NCBI GenBank assembly: GCA_009823395.1 | Contig: CM020508.1 | Coordinates: 6,860,515-6,924,514 of the forward strand | From: Thamnaconus septentrionalis | Lineage: Eukaryota > Chordata > Actinopteri > Tetraodontiformes > Monacanthidae | Direction of reading: 5' to 3' | Length of the DNA: 64,000 nucleotides | The notes under the pieces: model-generated | What the model was told of the DNA's origin: nothing | Databases searched by the model: none | The model's input: the letters and a program-made list of their open reading frames with translations, nothing else | Shown here: positions 34,601 to 40,973 of the stretch, piece after piece | Position numbering within the stretch: position 1 is the first letter of the stretch | Layout of the letters: each line of letters starts with the position of its first letter | Position numbers and translations under genes: made by a program

Positions 34601-35695
34601 TTTAAAGAGGTTCCAGATTAGAAATATTATAATAGTGAGTTTCAGGTTTCTTTTAAGCCTACTTCTTCCCCCAGTATTTCCACCTATTGCTAACACAAGC
34701 TAATCAGTTACTACTAGCATGTAGAGCTAGGAGACAGAACGTCAATCTTCTCTCCCAAATATTGGCAGGAAAGCAGTTTTTTCCATTTCGCTTCTGGCAA
34801 AGGTTTAAATTAGCAAAAGAAGCTAACGCCTCATGGCTTGTGGCCGTTATAAGAAGATTTAACGTCGTCCCAGGAATCTTTTATTGCTGCTTCCTCCCCT
34901 GCAGTTTTGCTCACAATGCCGGTATTTACTTTGGGATGACTTGAATGTCTCTATGAACCAACGGTGGGGAGCGGCTTGATTTGTGCGGCTCTTCATCCGC
35001 CGCGAGCTATTTACGCCAAGCTCCTCTCTGTGCAGGTCCAGCTCATAAACGACGCCTACAACCTGGTGATTGATGCCATGCTGGGCCCCGAGGCCGACTG
35101 CGGCGAGATTAAAGAGCCCTACTCCGGCATTCTGGTCACGCTGAAGCAAATCAAGACTCCCATCGTCAGCGTGGACGTGCCGTCAGGTGAGTGTTCCCAC
35201 CCGGCTGGGAGGCTCAGAGGCAGCAGCGCATGATAGACGAGGCTCCCTCTGAGAGAGCCTTGGCTGCCTCTCTCTCTCCCAGGCCCCGGCCCGGCCCGGC
35301 CTGGCCCGGCCCACGTCCAAGTCTGGGGGCTCACGTGCGGAGGATAAATCTCACGCTACGTACACGCTCGCCGTGATCTCATCGCACCGCAAAAACGCAT
35401 TACCTGCTGAGCGTGAGCGCACGGTTGGCGCTGCTCCCCGCCCCGCCCCTCCCCCCTCCCCCTGCGCCTCCTCACTGGCTCCTCTCTCCTGCTTCCAGGT
35501 TGGGATGCGGAGGAGCCGAGGCAGGACGGGATCAACCCAGACGTCCTCATCTCTCTCACCGCGCCCAAAAAGTGTGCCACCAGTTTCTCGGGGAAGCATT
35601 TCTTGGCCGGACGCTTCCTGCCGTACGACGTGCAGAAAAAATACGAGCTGAACCTCCCGGAGTTCCCCGGCACAGACTGTCTGGTGGAGCTGTAA
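3029..35695 (+). CDS. yjefn3: YjeF N-terminal domain-containing protein 3 (AIBP2), six coding exons
   Basis: Coding exons are 3029-3096, 27776-27884, 31478-31588, 34368-34481, 35036-35186 and 35499-35695. All junctions are GT-AG. Together they give 750 nt, or 249 residues plus TAA. The protein is a YjeF_N fold, homologous to NAD(P)HX epimerase (NAXE/AIBP) but closest to the vertebrate YJEFN3 branch. Visible marks are the nucleotide-site strand and loop [20 protein letters not shown] (residues 73-92), the strand [10 protein letters not shown] (144-153) and the SVDVPSGWD turn (179-187). In NAXE the loop reads NNGGDG; here it reads EQNGSIG, as in mammalian YJEFN3. There is no transit or signal peptide. 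Zebrafish work on Aibp2 links it to ApoA-I binding, cholesterol efflux, and restraint of angiogenesis and blood stem-cell emergence; that is family knowledge, not read here. ATG 3029 has A at -3 and G at +4, but translation could also begin at Met4 (3038). cilp2 follows in tandem. Confidence 0.93.
3122..3183. repeat. (CTG)n followed by (TGG)n
   Basis: About 15 CTG units (3122-3167) run straight into about five TGG/GGT units. The tract begins 26 bases after the end of yjefn3 exon 1, so it sits in the nascent transcript close to the 5' splice site. Confidence 0.96.
4332..4369. repeat. (AAT)n microsatellite
   Basis: About 12 AAT units inside yjefn3 intron 1. Confidence 0.95.
4370..7640. other. 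yjefn3: Intron 1 interval without recognised gene
   Basis: Mostly unique-looking sequence with homeodomain-type TAATTA/CAATTA motifs and CpG-bearing patches (for example 4860-5160, 5800-6330 and 7190-7330). Near 6790-6815 the string gtgctatataaatacagttt resembles the 3' tails of fish LINE or SINE copies. No open frame here resembles a known family. Confidence 0.5.
7649..7722. repeat. (TG)n microsatellite, about 37 units
   Basis: A pure TG run, the longest dinucleotide repeat in this part of the window. It is followed by a short GAGAGAG stretch. Confidence 0.97.
8567..8615. repeat. (CA)n microsatellite
   Basis: About 24 CA units. A TATATACATATATACATAC-type stretch follows within 60 bases (8666-8700). 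Confidence 0.96.
10278..10308. repeat. (ATC)n microsatellite
   Basis: About nine ATC units with one G-containing variant near the end. Confidence 0.9.
10593..10964 (+). mobile_element. V-SINE-type tRNA-derived SINE, intact, with 15-bp target duplication
   Basis: The element starts ggcgacacggtggcgcagtg and has a perfect RNA polymerase III box A (TGGCGCAGTGG, 10603-10613) and box B (GGTTCGATTCC, 10647-10657). The conserved vertebrate V-SINE-like centre follows (gcatgttctccctgtgtctg, cttcctcccacagtccaaaa). Next come a LINE-like 3' region (gatgaactggcgacttgtcc) and a short ATGAATGA-type end. The same 15 bases, AATGAAAAGAAAACC, flank it at 10578-10592 and 10965-10979. That is a target-site duplication and fixes both ends. 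Naming the superfamily rests on recall of the consensus. Confidence 0.88.
10985..11128 (+). mobile_element. Older 5'-truncated copy of the same SINE/LINE tail
   Basis: Starting at ctatgaactggcgacttgtc, this segment repeats the last third of the SINE just upstream, with scattered differences, and ends in about five ATGA units plus an A-run. It has no box A/box B part. It is either a 5'-truncated SINE or a partner LINE tail, and it sits immediately 3' of the newer insertion. Confidence 0.82.
11129..12600. other. yjefn3: Intron 1 interval without recognised gene
   Basis: Mixed non-coding sequence. The 168-residue minus-strand frame at 11135-11641 and the 103-residue plus-strand frame at 11241-11552 lack any recognised motif, and each mirrors the other's open stretch. 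I see no RNA gene or array. Confidence 0.5.
12604..12705 (+). pseudogene. Fragment resembling the start of a RecQ-like helicase repeat family
   Basis: The frame reads [20 protein letters not shown], then [11 protein letters not shown]. It resembles the segment just upstream of the Walker A region in multicopy RecQ-like DEAD-box helicase genes of fish, which have a DAAISSVLS-type motif followed by L(D/E)GIF-LKEEQ. The similarity stops after KEE; no Walker A or DEAD motif follows. If real, it is a broken, probably transposed or retrocopied scrap with no function. The match is from memory of the family and could be chance. Confidence 0.35.
13029..13060. repeat. (CAAT)n microsatellite
   Basis: Eight tandem CAAT/AATC units, 15 bases downstream of an X-box-like motif. 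Confidence 0.95.
14556..15057 (+). mobile_element. Decayed, internally deleted Tc1/mariner-like element
   Basis: The left end reads gccggccactttat (14558-14571), as in fish Tc1 elements beginning ccggccactttattaggtac. Recognisable internal pieces follow in order: agccaatcac near 14616, the transposase-region string gtctctagggtttccagaga near 14820, and gttacaaccaagagcttgca then catctctgaacgcacaacac at 14905-14947. The right end is actagcaaggtggaccttat (15019-15038). A second copy of the left end sits at 14989-15010. The length is about 500 bp against roughly 1.2-1.6 kb for full elements, and no transposase frame survives. Confidence 0.8.
15144..15197 (+). repeat. tRNA-like head (box A and box B), probable SINE relic
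   Basis: A perfect box A match, TGGCCGAATGG (15144-15154), is followed 32 bases later by a near-perfect box B, GGTTTGAAGCC (15187-15197, one mismatch). The T-stem does not pair fully and no acceptor stem was found, so a working tRNA gene is unlikely. A tRNA-derived SINE head is the likelier reading. Confidence 0.45.
16278..16620. mobile_element. hAT-type non-autonomous element fragment
   Basis: It begins ggggtgggaatcgctaggta, followed by repeated cgattcaattcgattccga and taatcgcgattaatcgag motifs. This pattern is typical of a widespread fish repeat classed with hAT elements. About 100 bases later comes a segment including gactttgtgattggtttcgc. The far terminus and a target duplication were not found, so it looks 3'-truncated or heavily diverged. 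The family call rests on recall. Confidence 0.5.
16690..20925. other. yjefn3: Intron 1 interval without recognised gene
   Basis: Mixed sequence with an X-box-like motif (17662-17675), an AT-rich patch (17519-17545) and CpG-bearing patches (18900-19060, 19470-19700). The 172-residue frame at 19192-19710 has no recognised domain and no splice context. I see no RNA gene. Confidence 0.45.
20930..20972. repeat. (TG)n microsatellite
   Basis: About 21 TG units in yjefn3 intron 1. Confidence 0.96.
22990..23165 (-). repeat. Dispersed repeat copy, minus orientation
   Basis: The sequence atgtttagccctctgtttac followed by agcctcctgcaac is the reverse complement of the caggaggctgtaaacagagg...gctaaa core seen at 24635-24660 and 26045-26070. 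A cctttgtgatgtcacaac block lies at its other side (23149-23166). The two blocks together mark one family. Confidence 0.55.
23529..23563. repeat. (GAT)n microsatellite
   Basis: About 11 GAT units with one GGT interruption. Confidence 0.92.
24490..24700 (+). repeat. Dispersed repeat copy, plus orientation
   Basis: It starts with cccttgtgatgtcacagaag, passes through a CCAGCCAAG...TGGATTG segment, and ends with gcaggaggctgtaaacagag followed by ggctaaatccgctgctttgc. The copy at 25880-26085 has the same blocks in the same order and spacing class. The transposon family is not identified. Confidence 0.6.
25200..25232. repeat. (CA)n microsatellite
   Basis: About 16 CA units, followed by a related CACATACACACAC stretch to 25247. 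Confidence 0.95.
25840..26090 (+). repeat. Dispersed repeat copy, plus orientation
   Basis: It carries two tgatgtcataaag blocks (25852-25864 and 25902-25914), then CCAGCCAGGGGTTGG, and ends with caggaggttgcaaacagagg followed by gctaactgtgctgtttggt. It matches the copy at 24490-24700 block by block. The doubled first block suggests a small internal duplication or two overlapping copies. Confidence 0.6.
26336..26415. repeat. (CT)n-rich microsatellite
   Basis: A CT tract of about 80 bases with few interruptions, followed by CACACGCACACAC. Confidence 0.94.
27055..27098. repeat. (TA)n microsatellite
   Basis: About 21 TA units, continuing into TATATGTATGTATATGTAC-type variants to about 27140. It lies 0.65 kb before yjefn3 exon 2. 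Confidence 0.96.
27776..27884 (+). CDS. yjefn3: yjefn3 coding exon 2
   Basis: The acceptor is tcttacag|TAAAGAGG and the donor is ACAAAG|GTCTGC. It encodes residues 23-59, including [20 protein letters not shown], the helical start of the YjeF_N domain that matches the LLEDYRFGRQQL segment of mammalian YJEFN3. Confidence 0.94.
27885..31477 (+). other. yjefn3: yjefn3 intron 2 (3.6 kb)
   Basis: Non-coding. It contains a short TG run (29136-29160), a CpG-rich patch at about 29780-30380 with strings such as gcgggcccggcgcccggccc, a T-run (30501-30516), and an AG repeat (31086-31109). No extra exon was recognised. Confidence 0.7.
31086..31109. repeat. (AG)n microsatellite
   Basis: About 12 AG units, 0.4 kb upstream of yjefn3 exon 3. 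Confidence 0.95.
31478..31588 (+). CDS. yjefn3: yjefn3 coding exon 3 (nucleotide-site loop)
   Basis: The acceptor is ctctccag|GCCTAC and the donor is ATGTTC|GTAAGT. It has 37 whole codons, residues 60-96. It carries the first beta strand and loop of the Rossmann-like fold, including [18 protein letters not shown] (CAA)n repeat begins a few bases downstream of the donor. Confidence 0.96.
31600..31632. repeat. (CAA)n microsatellite
   Basis: About 11 CAA units starting 12 bases after the end of yjefn3 exon 3, just inside intron 3. Confidence 0.95.
31754..32049. mobile_element. hAT-type MITE with perfect 8-bp target duplication
   Basis: This 296-bp element starts CAGTGTTGGTGAGTAATC. Its end, read on the other strand, is CAGCGTGGTTGGGATTACTC, so the termini are imperfect inverted repeats. 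GTGTCAGA flanks it on both sides (31746-31753 and 32050-32057), an 8-bp duplication diagnostic of hAT insertion. The interior is rich in GTTACTT/AAGTAA-type motifs (for example aagtaacaagtccgttactt, gtaatcagattactt), typical of a common fish MITE. There is no coding capacity. It lies in yjefn3 intron 3. Confidence 0.9.
32420..32459 (+). repeat. G-rich tract, G-quadruplex candidate
   Basis: Six consecutive G-runs of four or more, separated by one to three bases, on the coding strand of the yjefn3 transcript. This fits the standard four-run quadruplex pattern several times over. Folding is inferred. Confidence 0.7.
34368..34481 (+). CDS. yjefn3: yjefn3 coding exon 4
   Basis: The acceptor is ctttgcag|GAATAC and the donor is ACAGAG|GTCAGC. 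It has 38 codons, residues 97-134, including [12 protein letters not shown] and [14 protein letters not shown]. Both segments are strongly conserved in the AIBP/YJEFN3 family. Confidence 0.96.
34482..35035 (+). other. yjefn3: yjefn3 intron 4 (554 bp)
   Basis: Non-coding, with no recognised element. An AATAAA string at about 34562-34567 lies within it and could in principle support premature polyadenylation, but nothing else indicates that. Confidence 0.7.
35036..35186 (+). CDS. yjefn3: yjefn3 coding exon 5
   Basis: The acceptor is ctgtgcag|GTCCAG and the donor is CCGTCAG|GTGAGT, ending in phase 1. It encodes residues 135 to the first base of Gly185: [17 protein letters not shown], then the [16 protein letters not shown] segment. 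The Asp of the IDAMLG strand and the Asp of SVDVPSG are retained. Confidence 0.96.
35187..35498 (+). other. yjefn3: yjefn3 intron 5 (312 bp), GC-rich
   Basis: A GC-rich intron with a (GGCCC)n-type stretch at about 35283-35312 and a C-rich polypyrimidine region before the acceptor at 35498. Confidence 0.75.
35499..35695 (+). CDS. yjefn3: yjefn3 coding exon 6 and stop
   Basis: The acceptor is gcttccag|GTTGGGAT. It completes Gly185 and encodes residues 186-249, including [20 protein letters not shown] and [20 protein letters not shown], ending ...CLVEL. The TAA stop is at 35693-35695. The end matches the YJEFN3 branch rather than NAXE. Confidence 0.96.
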
Positions 35696-36073
35696 CGCCG
35701 GCGCTGCAGTCAATCTGTTCTACTATGTTTTGTACTTTCTAGGTCGTTAATGTGATTCAATGTGGACGTCTGAGTGGTGTAGATCTGCTCCAAGCCTTAG
35801 CCAAGCGTTGCAGTCGAGCTACAGTGACAGGATGACGTTTACAGTCTGTGCCCGTGTCCTTTAGGTGACGGCGTGACGGGACTCTCGTGTCGGTCTGCCT
35901 GTAAATGTTGTTGTTTTCTGATATCTTAGAGAACTAGAGATTAAGAATATACCGCGGTGCCAACCACTGTTGGGTTTTAATTGCCTGCACAACTCTTTGA
36001 GATGTTCATTCACGTTTTCTTTTAATTTGGAATTGAGCCTTCAGCTTGATGTTATTTGCCATGATGTGCGACT

Positions 36074-36638
36074 TTAAGGGCCCCGTGTGTGACATTTGCA
36101 AGGATTTATTGGCACAAAGTGAAGTAGAAAATACGCATGTATGTTTTTAGTTTTATTCAGTACCTAAACTAACTTTTTTTCTTTTTCACCATCACAAAGC
36201 ATTTTAAGGACACATAGAGAGCAGGTCCGGGTTGGAGAGAAGCAGCCGTGTTGCACCACCACATTTCTGTTACAGGCCCGGGCGTTGATCCGATCGGGAT
36301 TTCGTGATTTTCACCCTGACATCACCGCTCTCACAGAAAGATGTGAGATCAAGTGGAACATCAGTAAACAATCTGCAGAACACTGGGGCGATCTTTTCCA
36401 AATGGAATTTTCTAATGAGCGAAAAATGTTTGCAGGGTGACGCCGAAGTCACCTGCTCCCTGCAGGACAGGCCATCCAGTCCCACAGTCTGGCTGAGGCT
36501 CAGTGTTTGTTCGGTAAGCATGAGGCGAGAATATGGACATTAGCATACCAAGCTACATTCTAAATATAGACATGTATTTATTTGCATGATACTTTCTCAC
36601 CACAAAATGCTGCTAAATCTTACACAATGGGTCTTTAA
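36074..36638. mobile_element. TTAA-bounded MITE in the yjefn3 3' UTR
   Basis: The left end reads TTAAGGGCCCCGTGTGTGAC. The right end, read on the other strand, reads TTAAAGACCCATTGTGTAAG. The two are inverted repeats that each start at TTAA, as expected for piggyBac-like target choice. The inner ends (aggatttattggcac and gctgctaaatctta) also correspond. The length is about 565 bp with no coding capacity. Several insertions or deletions keep the pairing imperfect. Confidence 0.7.
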
Positions 36639-36759
36639 AGTTTTGATTCAGAAAATTCTGTTTCGTGTTTTTTTTTTTTTTATTGTAGTCTTTTTTTTCT
36701 GATTAAGATTGTTTTTTTTAAAGTTACTTTTTAAGGCCCAGACAGTCTTGTTGTCCAAT

Positions 36760-36765
36760 AATAAA
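36760..36765 (+). promoter_or_regulatory. yjefn3: Poly(A) signal AATAAA, yjefn3
   Basis: A canonical hexamer about 1.07 kb after the stop codon, with a T/G-rich element 20-45 bases downstream. Confidence 0.55.
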
Positions 36766-36790
36766 AGTTTACTTTTAAAAGGATGATTTG

Positions 36791-39700
36791 CTGCTGGTGT
36801 TCTTTCTTTTCTCATGACTGTTCCTTCTCATAAAGCCTTTATCTTGACTTTATTCATGACTTACGACTTTCACATTACGAAACGACGTCCTCAGGGATAT
36901 TTGTGTATCACCATGAGTAAAACTTTTCTGCAGTCACATCCTGGACTTGAGTTTCTCACACATTTAATTCTGACCTGCCTTCAAATAATTACTGATGGTC
37001 TTGCGAGACTTAGCTGTCTAAAAGTTCATCGACACGTTATCACAAAATGATGATTTTGAACTTGTTTCACGTCTGTGCCACTGCTTACTTTAGTTAGAAC
37101 GTTTAAAACGTGATGCCACTTAAATTCGGTTAACCTCTGTGCGAAGGTGTCACATGTAACGTGTTTCTCACGTGTTTTTGCAGTTGTGAGCCAAGAATAA
37201 AAATGCATCATCGCTGCATGCAGACGCATAAATAGTTCTCGAGTCTTTAAACTCCAGGTTTTAGTGTTAATGACGGTGAATGAGCAAATGTTCTCATGTA
37301 TCCATTGGCAATCTTAGCCAGAAAGAATCATTCCTCACAAATGAACGAGTTAATTGTGCCTTTAAATTGCGTAACTTAAATCCTCAGCTCCCCTCCACTT
37401 GACACTGGTTTAACAGGAGTTTCAGCTCATTATCTCACCGTCTGGCCAACAACTTTACTGTTGCGGTTGACTTTCACTGCTCTCATCAAATTATTCTCAG
37501 ACAGGTTTGCTTTTTTTCTTCTTTTTTCCCTTCTTCTTCTACTTCTTCTTCTTCTACTTCCAGCTCCATTTTGGAGGATAAAGATAATAAATCTCTACTG
37601 TACAGTGCTGAGCACTAAGATGGGAGTAGTTAGATGGGGATAAAATTGGGTTCTGAATTGAAGGCTGATTCTTAAAAAAAGAAATATGTAACAATTGGTC
37701 ACGTGAAACATTACAATAGAGCAAAACTAGAAATTACAAAGTAAACGTTTGACACCTCTAAGGTTTTTTTTTTATGGCAAGGAAGTCTTTGAATTCAGAC
37801 ACGCAGTGATGACCCCAACTGACCAAACAACATAGACAGTATGCAACTACTGTGATTGGTTGATGCAATGGTTGGCGCCAAAAAAAAAAAAAAGAGCCGA
37901 ATGCTAATCACTTTTAAAATTAATTTTGCAACTGCAGACTGACCCACATCTGGTGTGCAGAAGACGGAAAATCCTCTGTCTTTTCACTCAATCTCACTAA
38001 TAATACCGCTGTTGATCTTCAGTGTTATTTTCCAAGCAGACATCGCTAGGTAGCTGCTTGATGACACGTTTTTCTGATCAAGGCTTGACGACGCGAGCGA
38101 TGGCTCGTTTGCATGCCTGTCGCGTGCAGTCACCGTCGCCAGTGGCATCCTGACACTGGTGTTTATTGGTTAGCAAGTGGATTTGATTTGGACGAGGGCG
38201 ACGAGCAGGTGTGAGCCGACCACCGCACTCCCACCATGGGGCTCGGCGCTGCAGGCCCCGCCGAGAATGACTCAGCGACACTGCTGCTGTTTATGGATGA
38301 GCTCATGTGTATTTATACAAAGGCAGTACACTAACGTGCTAATGCCCTTGTGTGTGTGTCTGTGTTAAGTAGCATGTGTGCGTCTGTGGAAAGTCAGTGC
38401 AGAGGAATGTTGATCTGCTTCTTTTTTCACGCAGAGCTCCTAAATTTGTCAGAGAAGAGCTGCCGAGGGTGGAGCAGACGTGTCCGAGCGTTCGGCAGCG
38501 CACGTTGGAGCGTCTACGGGAAACCGCGTCTTGTCGCCACCCTGGTGTTTGCATTTGTTGTACTGGGGGCGGCTGAGTAATGAGTGCTAGACTCGCCGGT
38601 GGCCCAGTGAGCTGAACAGACTTCAGCGGCAGTTGCACATGTCAATATAATGGTGAGTATTTTTACACAGAAGAGAAGCGCTGTCAAAATATTTTATGGT
38701 GGGAGCTGCAATTCGAGTGCCGCAGCCGGCAAAGCCTTTCTCAGTTTGAGTGAAGGAGCTTTGTTTCTATTTTTTTTTTTAAATAGTGCTTTTAAAATGG
38801 CTTTTTCAAAACAATTATGTGCCATGTTTATGAGAATTTCCACCCAAAACAAAATCTAGGATTTCTGCATTTTATTGATTATTTTATTGGTGCAACTTAT
38901 TTTACAATTTAGTCGCTGAATGTCTTCAAAAATAATTAACAGTGTTTTTCCCTAAAGGCACATGGACGTGTCCTCACAGGCTTCAAGTGCACTAAACAGT
39001 GTCTGGTTCCTAAATGGCCCAAATACAGGATCTTTCTCTCACATGCACACACACACACACACACTGATGGAAAATATGTTTAAAACAGCATAAAACAACT
39101 TATAAACATACTCATAGAATTATGAATTACTTTCACACTCATAAATGACATTACATAATAAGCCCCATAATAAACCCAAGATTCTTTTTTCAAATGCATC
39201 CTTATTTATTTCCAGCAGGGGGTTTGAATGTGCGTTGACCGTTATATTTTCCCTCCCCCTCGAGCGATGCCGCAAACTTCCAACGTTGCACCTCGTAAGC
39301 ACGTCTCACTCATGTGTTCCGCCGACTTTCTCTTGAGTGGCTGTGCCATATGACGCCACTTCCACTCTCTGGCAGCGCGTCCGTCCTCCGGCAATCACCG
39401 GCCGTTGAAAAAAAGCTTCAGAGCTGAAGCACCAACCAGGTCCAACCACAGAGCAGAGCAGCATCTGGCAATGTCCCGTGTCTGGGGGGGTGGTGGTGGT
39501 GGTGGGGGGGGTGGGGGGGTGGGGGTGGGGGTGGTTTAAGAAAGAAAGAAAGAAAGAAGAGAGAAGAGAGAGAGAGAGAGAGAGTGGGATGGAGGGGAGA
39601 CAGATGGAGGGGAGGCAGCTGATATTTTACAGGCAGCAATTAAACAGTTTGGCATTTCCTTTACCCTGAATACCGAAAGTGCTAATAAGTTAATGTTGAT

Positions 39701-40070
39701 AACAGAAGAAAGGAGACTTCCACGAAGACTTGAACCCATTTTTGCTGTGTTTAGAGCGAAGAAAGTCACAGAATTACTTTTGTCAGGCATTTAAACGTTA
39801 TAAATAGTTATTAAATAGTTATTCAGACTTTTATGAGCATATAAGCTGAACTGGAATAAAGGAATAGGAATGAAGAATCATAAACACACACGTGCACACA
39901 TTTTTTTCCCCCTGCATGCCTCTCTTTCTACTCCGACTGTATCCTCACCTACTCTTGGCGGGAGAAGATATGGGGAGGTGGTGGTGGTGGTGTGGTGGGG
40001 AGGGGGGTCCCCAGATGTTACATCTGACTGGCCAATGGTGAGCAGAGAGGGGCCGGATCCGTGAGCTCTC
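36791..40070. other. yjefn3-cilp2 intergenic region
   Basis: No coding exon was recognised. The stretch includes a CT/CTT-rich tract (37507-37562), a CA run (39043-39064), and a G-rich tract (39484-39533) running into an AAAG/AG purine tract (39537-39584). All open frames are short and unsupported. The last kilobase probably contains the cilp2 upstream regulatory region. Confidence 0.65.
39484..39584 (+). repeat. G-rich tract followed by (AAAG)n/(AG)n purine tract
   Basis: At least five G-runs of four to eight in 50 bases (39484-39533), then five AAAG units and about 14 AG units. The purine strand runs almost unbroken for 100 bases, 0.7 kb upstream of the cilp2 start codon. Quadruplex or triplex formation is possible but inferred. 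Confidence 0.8.
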
Positions 40071-40074
40071 CAAA

Positions 40075-40271
40075 TGCCCCGCTTCTATTTAAACGGGCTC
40101 CTGTCTCCGACTCGGGGAGGACGAGGGGGCCGAAGGAGCAGCGGCAGTGAGGCATCACTCGCACCTGACAGAGAAACTTCTGAGGGAGAGGGGGGAAAAA
40201 AAGAGAGAAAGAGATCTACAAGTCTGTAGAGGACCAGAAGAAAGGAGAAGACAAGTGGAGGTGTTGGCACC
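40075..40271 (+). promoter_or_regulatory. cilp2: cilp2 core promoter and 5' UTR
   Basis: A TATA-like box, TATTTAAA, lies at 40086-40093 in otherwise GC-rich sequence. Transcription starting about 30 bases downstream would give a 5' UTR of roughly 150 bases. The start codon context is GGCACCATGT, with A at -3. A tissue-restricted TATA promoter would suit a matrix gene. Confidence 0.55.
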
Positions 40272-40329
40272 ATGTTGGGATTAGAGATGGCACTCCTGCT
40301 GTCACTGGCTGCAGTGGCTCTGGCTCAAG
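40272..40329 (+). CDS. cilp2: cilp2 coding exon 1 (signal peptide)
   Basis: It encodes MLGLEMALLLSLAAVALAQ plus one base of the next codon. The donor is CTCAAG|GTGAGA. The hydrophobic run and ALA-Q end look like a secretory signal peptide cleaved around residue 18. The phase-1 end joins exon 2 in frame. Confidence 0.85.
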
Positions 40330-40907
40330 GTGAGAGACTCTTACTGTTGCTCTCATCTAGTCCTGCCGATTGACGGTAGCGACCTTTGAATTCCCTTCAG
40401 TTGTTCTTTTTATAGTGACACACACACACACACACACACACACAGCTCACACGCATGTTTTCCTCCATTGACTCCACTCGGTAAGGGGCTACCTGAGTAG
40501 CCGCTAAATCTATACTAAAGCCGCCAGAAGTGTTTTCACCGCCGGGCCAATCAGCCGCACGCAGCGAGTAGCAGATGAGGCTGGAGGAGGTCGAGCCGAG
40601 AGGCGTTGAGTTTAATCAGGGAGGAAATGGGATGATGGCAGTGAGGAGGGAGGGAAAAAAAAAAGAAATCTTTCTGTAACCAAGTGCCGAAAGGTGGCTG
40701 CCAGCATCAGAAGGCCTCAGGAGGGAGTAAAACCCCCCCGCAGGTTCCCGTCCCTGCAACAAAAAGGGAATTAAAACATTTTTGGCCTCAATTCTCCAAA
40801 TTTCCAAGCGCTGAGCTGTCAGCCAGATAACAGCAGTCTGATGTTCTTCCGTCCTGGAGTTTCACTCCTATCTGACTTATGGAAGCCCTGGCTGGCTTTC
40901 AGTCAAA

Positions 40908-40973
<66 letters not shown>

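Larger units (their letters stand above)
35696..36790 (+). other. yjefn3: yjefn3 3' UTR (probable)
   Basis: The first good poly(A) signal after the stop is AATAAA at 36760-36765, followed by T/G-rich gctgctggtgttctttcttt. This gives a 3' UTR of about 1.1 kb. More than half of it is a MITE (36074-36638). A further AATAAA lies near 37194 and could extend the transcript. Confidence 0.55.

Noticed and set aside
3029..35695. Assignment as NAXE (NAD(P)HX epimerase)
   Set aside because: The EQNGSIG loop, the [12 protein letters not shown] segment and cilp2 next door fit YJEFN3. There is no mitochondrial or secretory leader as in NAXE.
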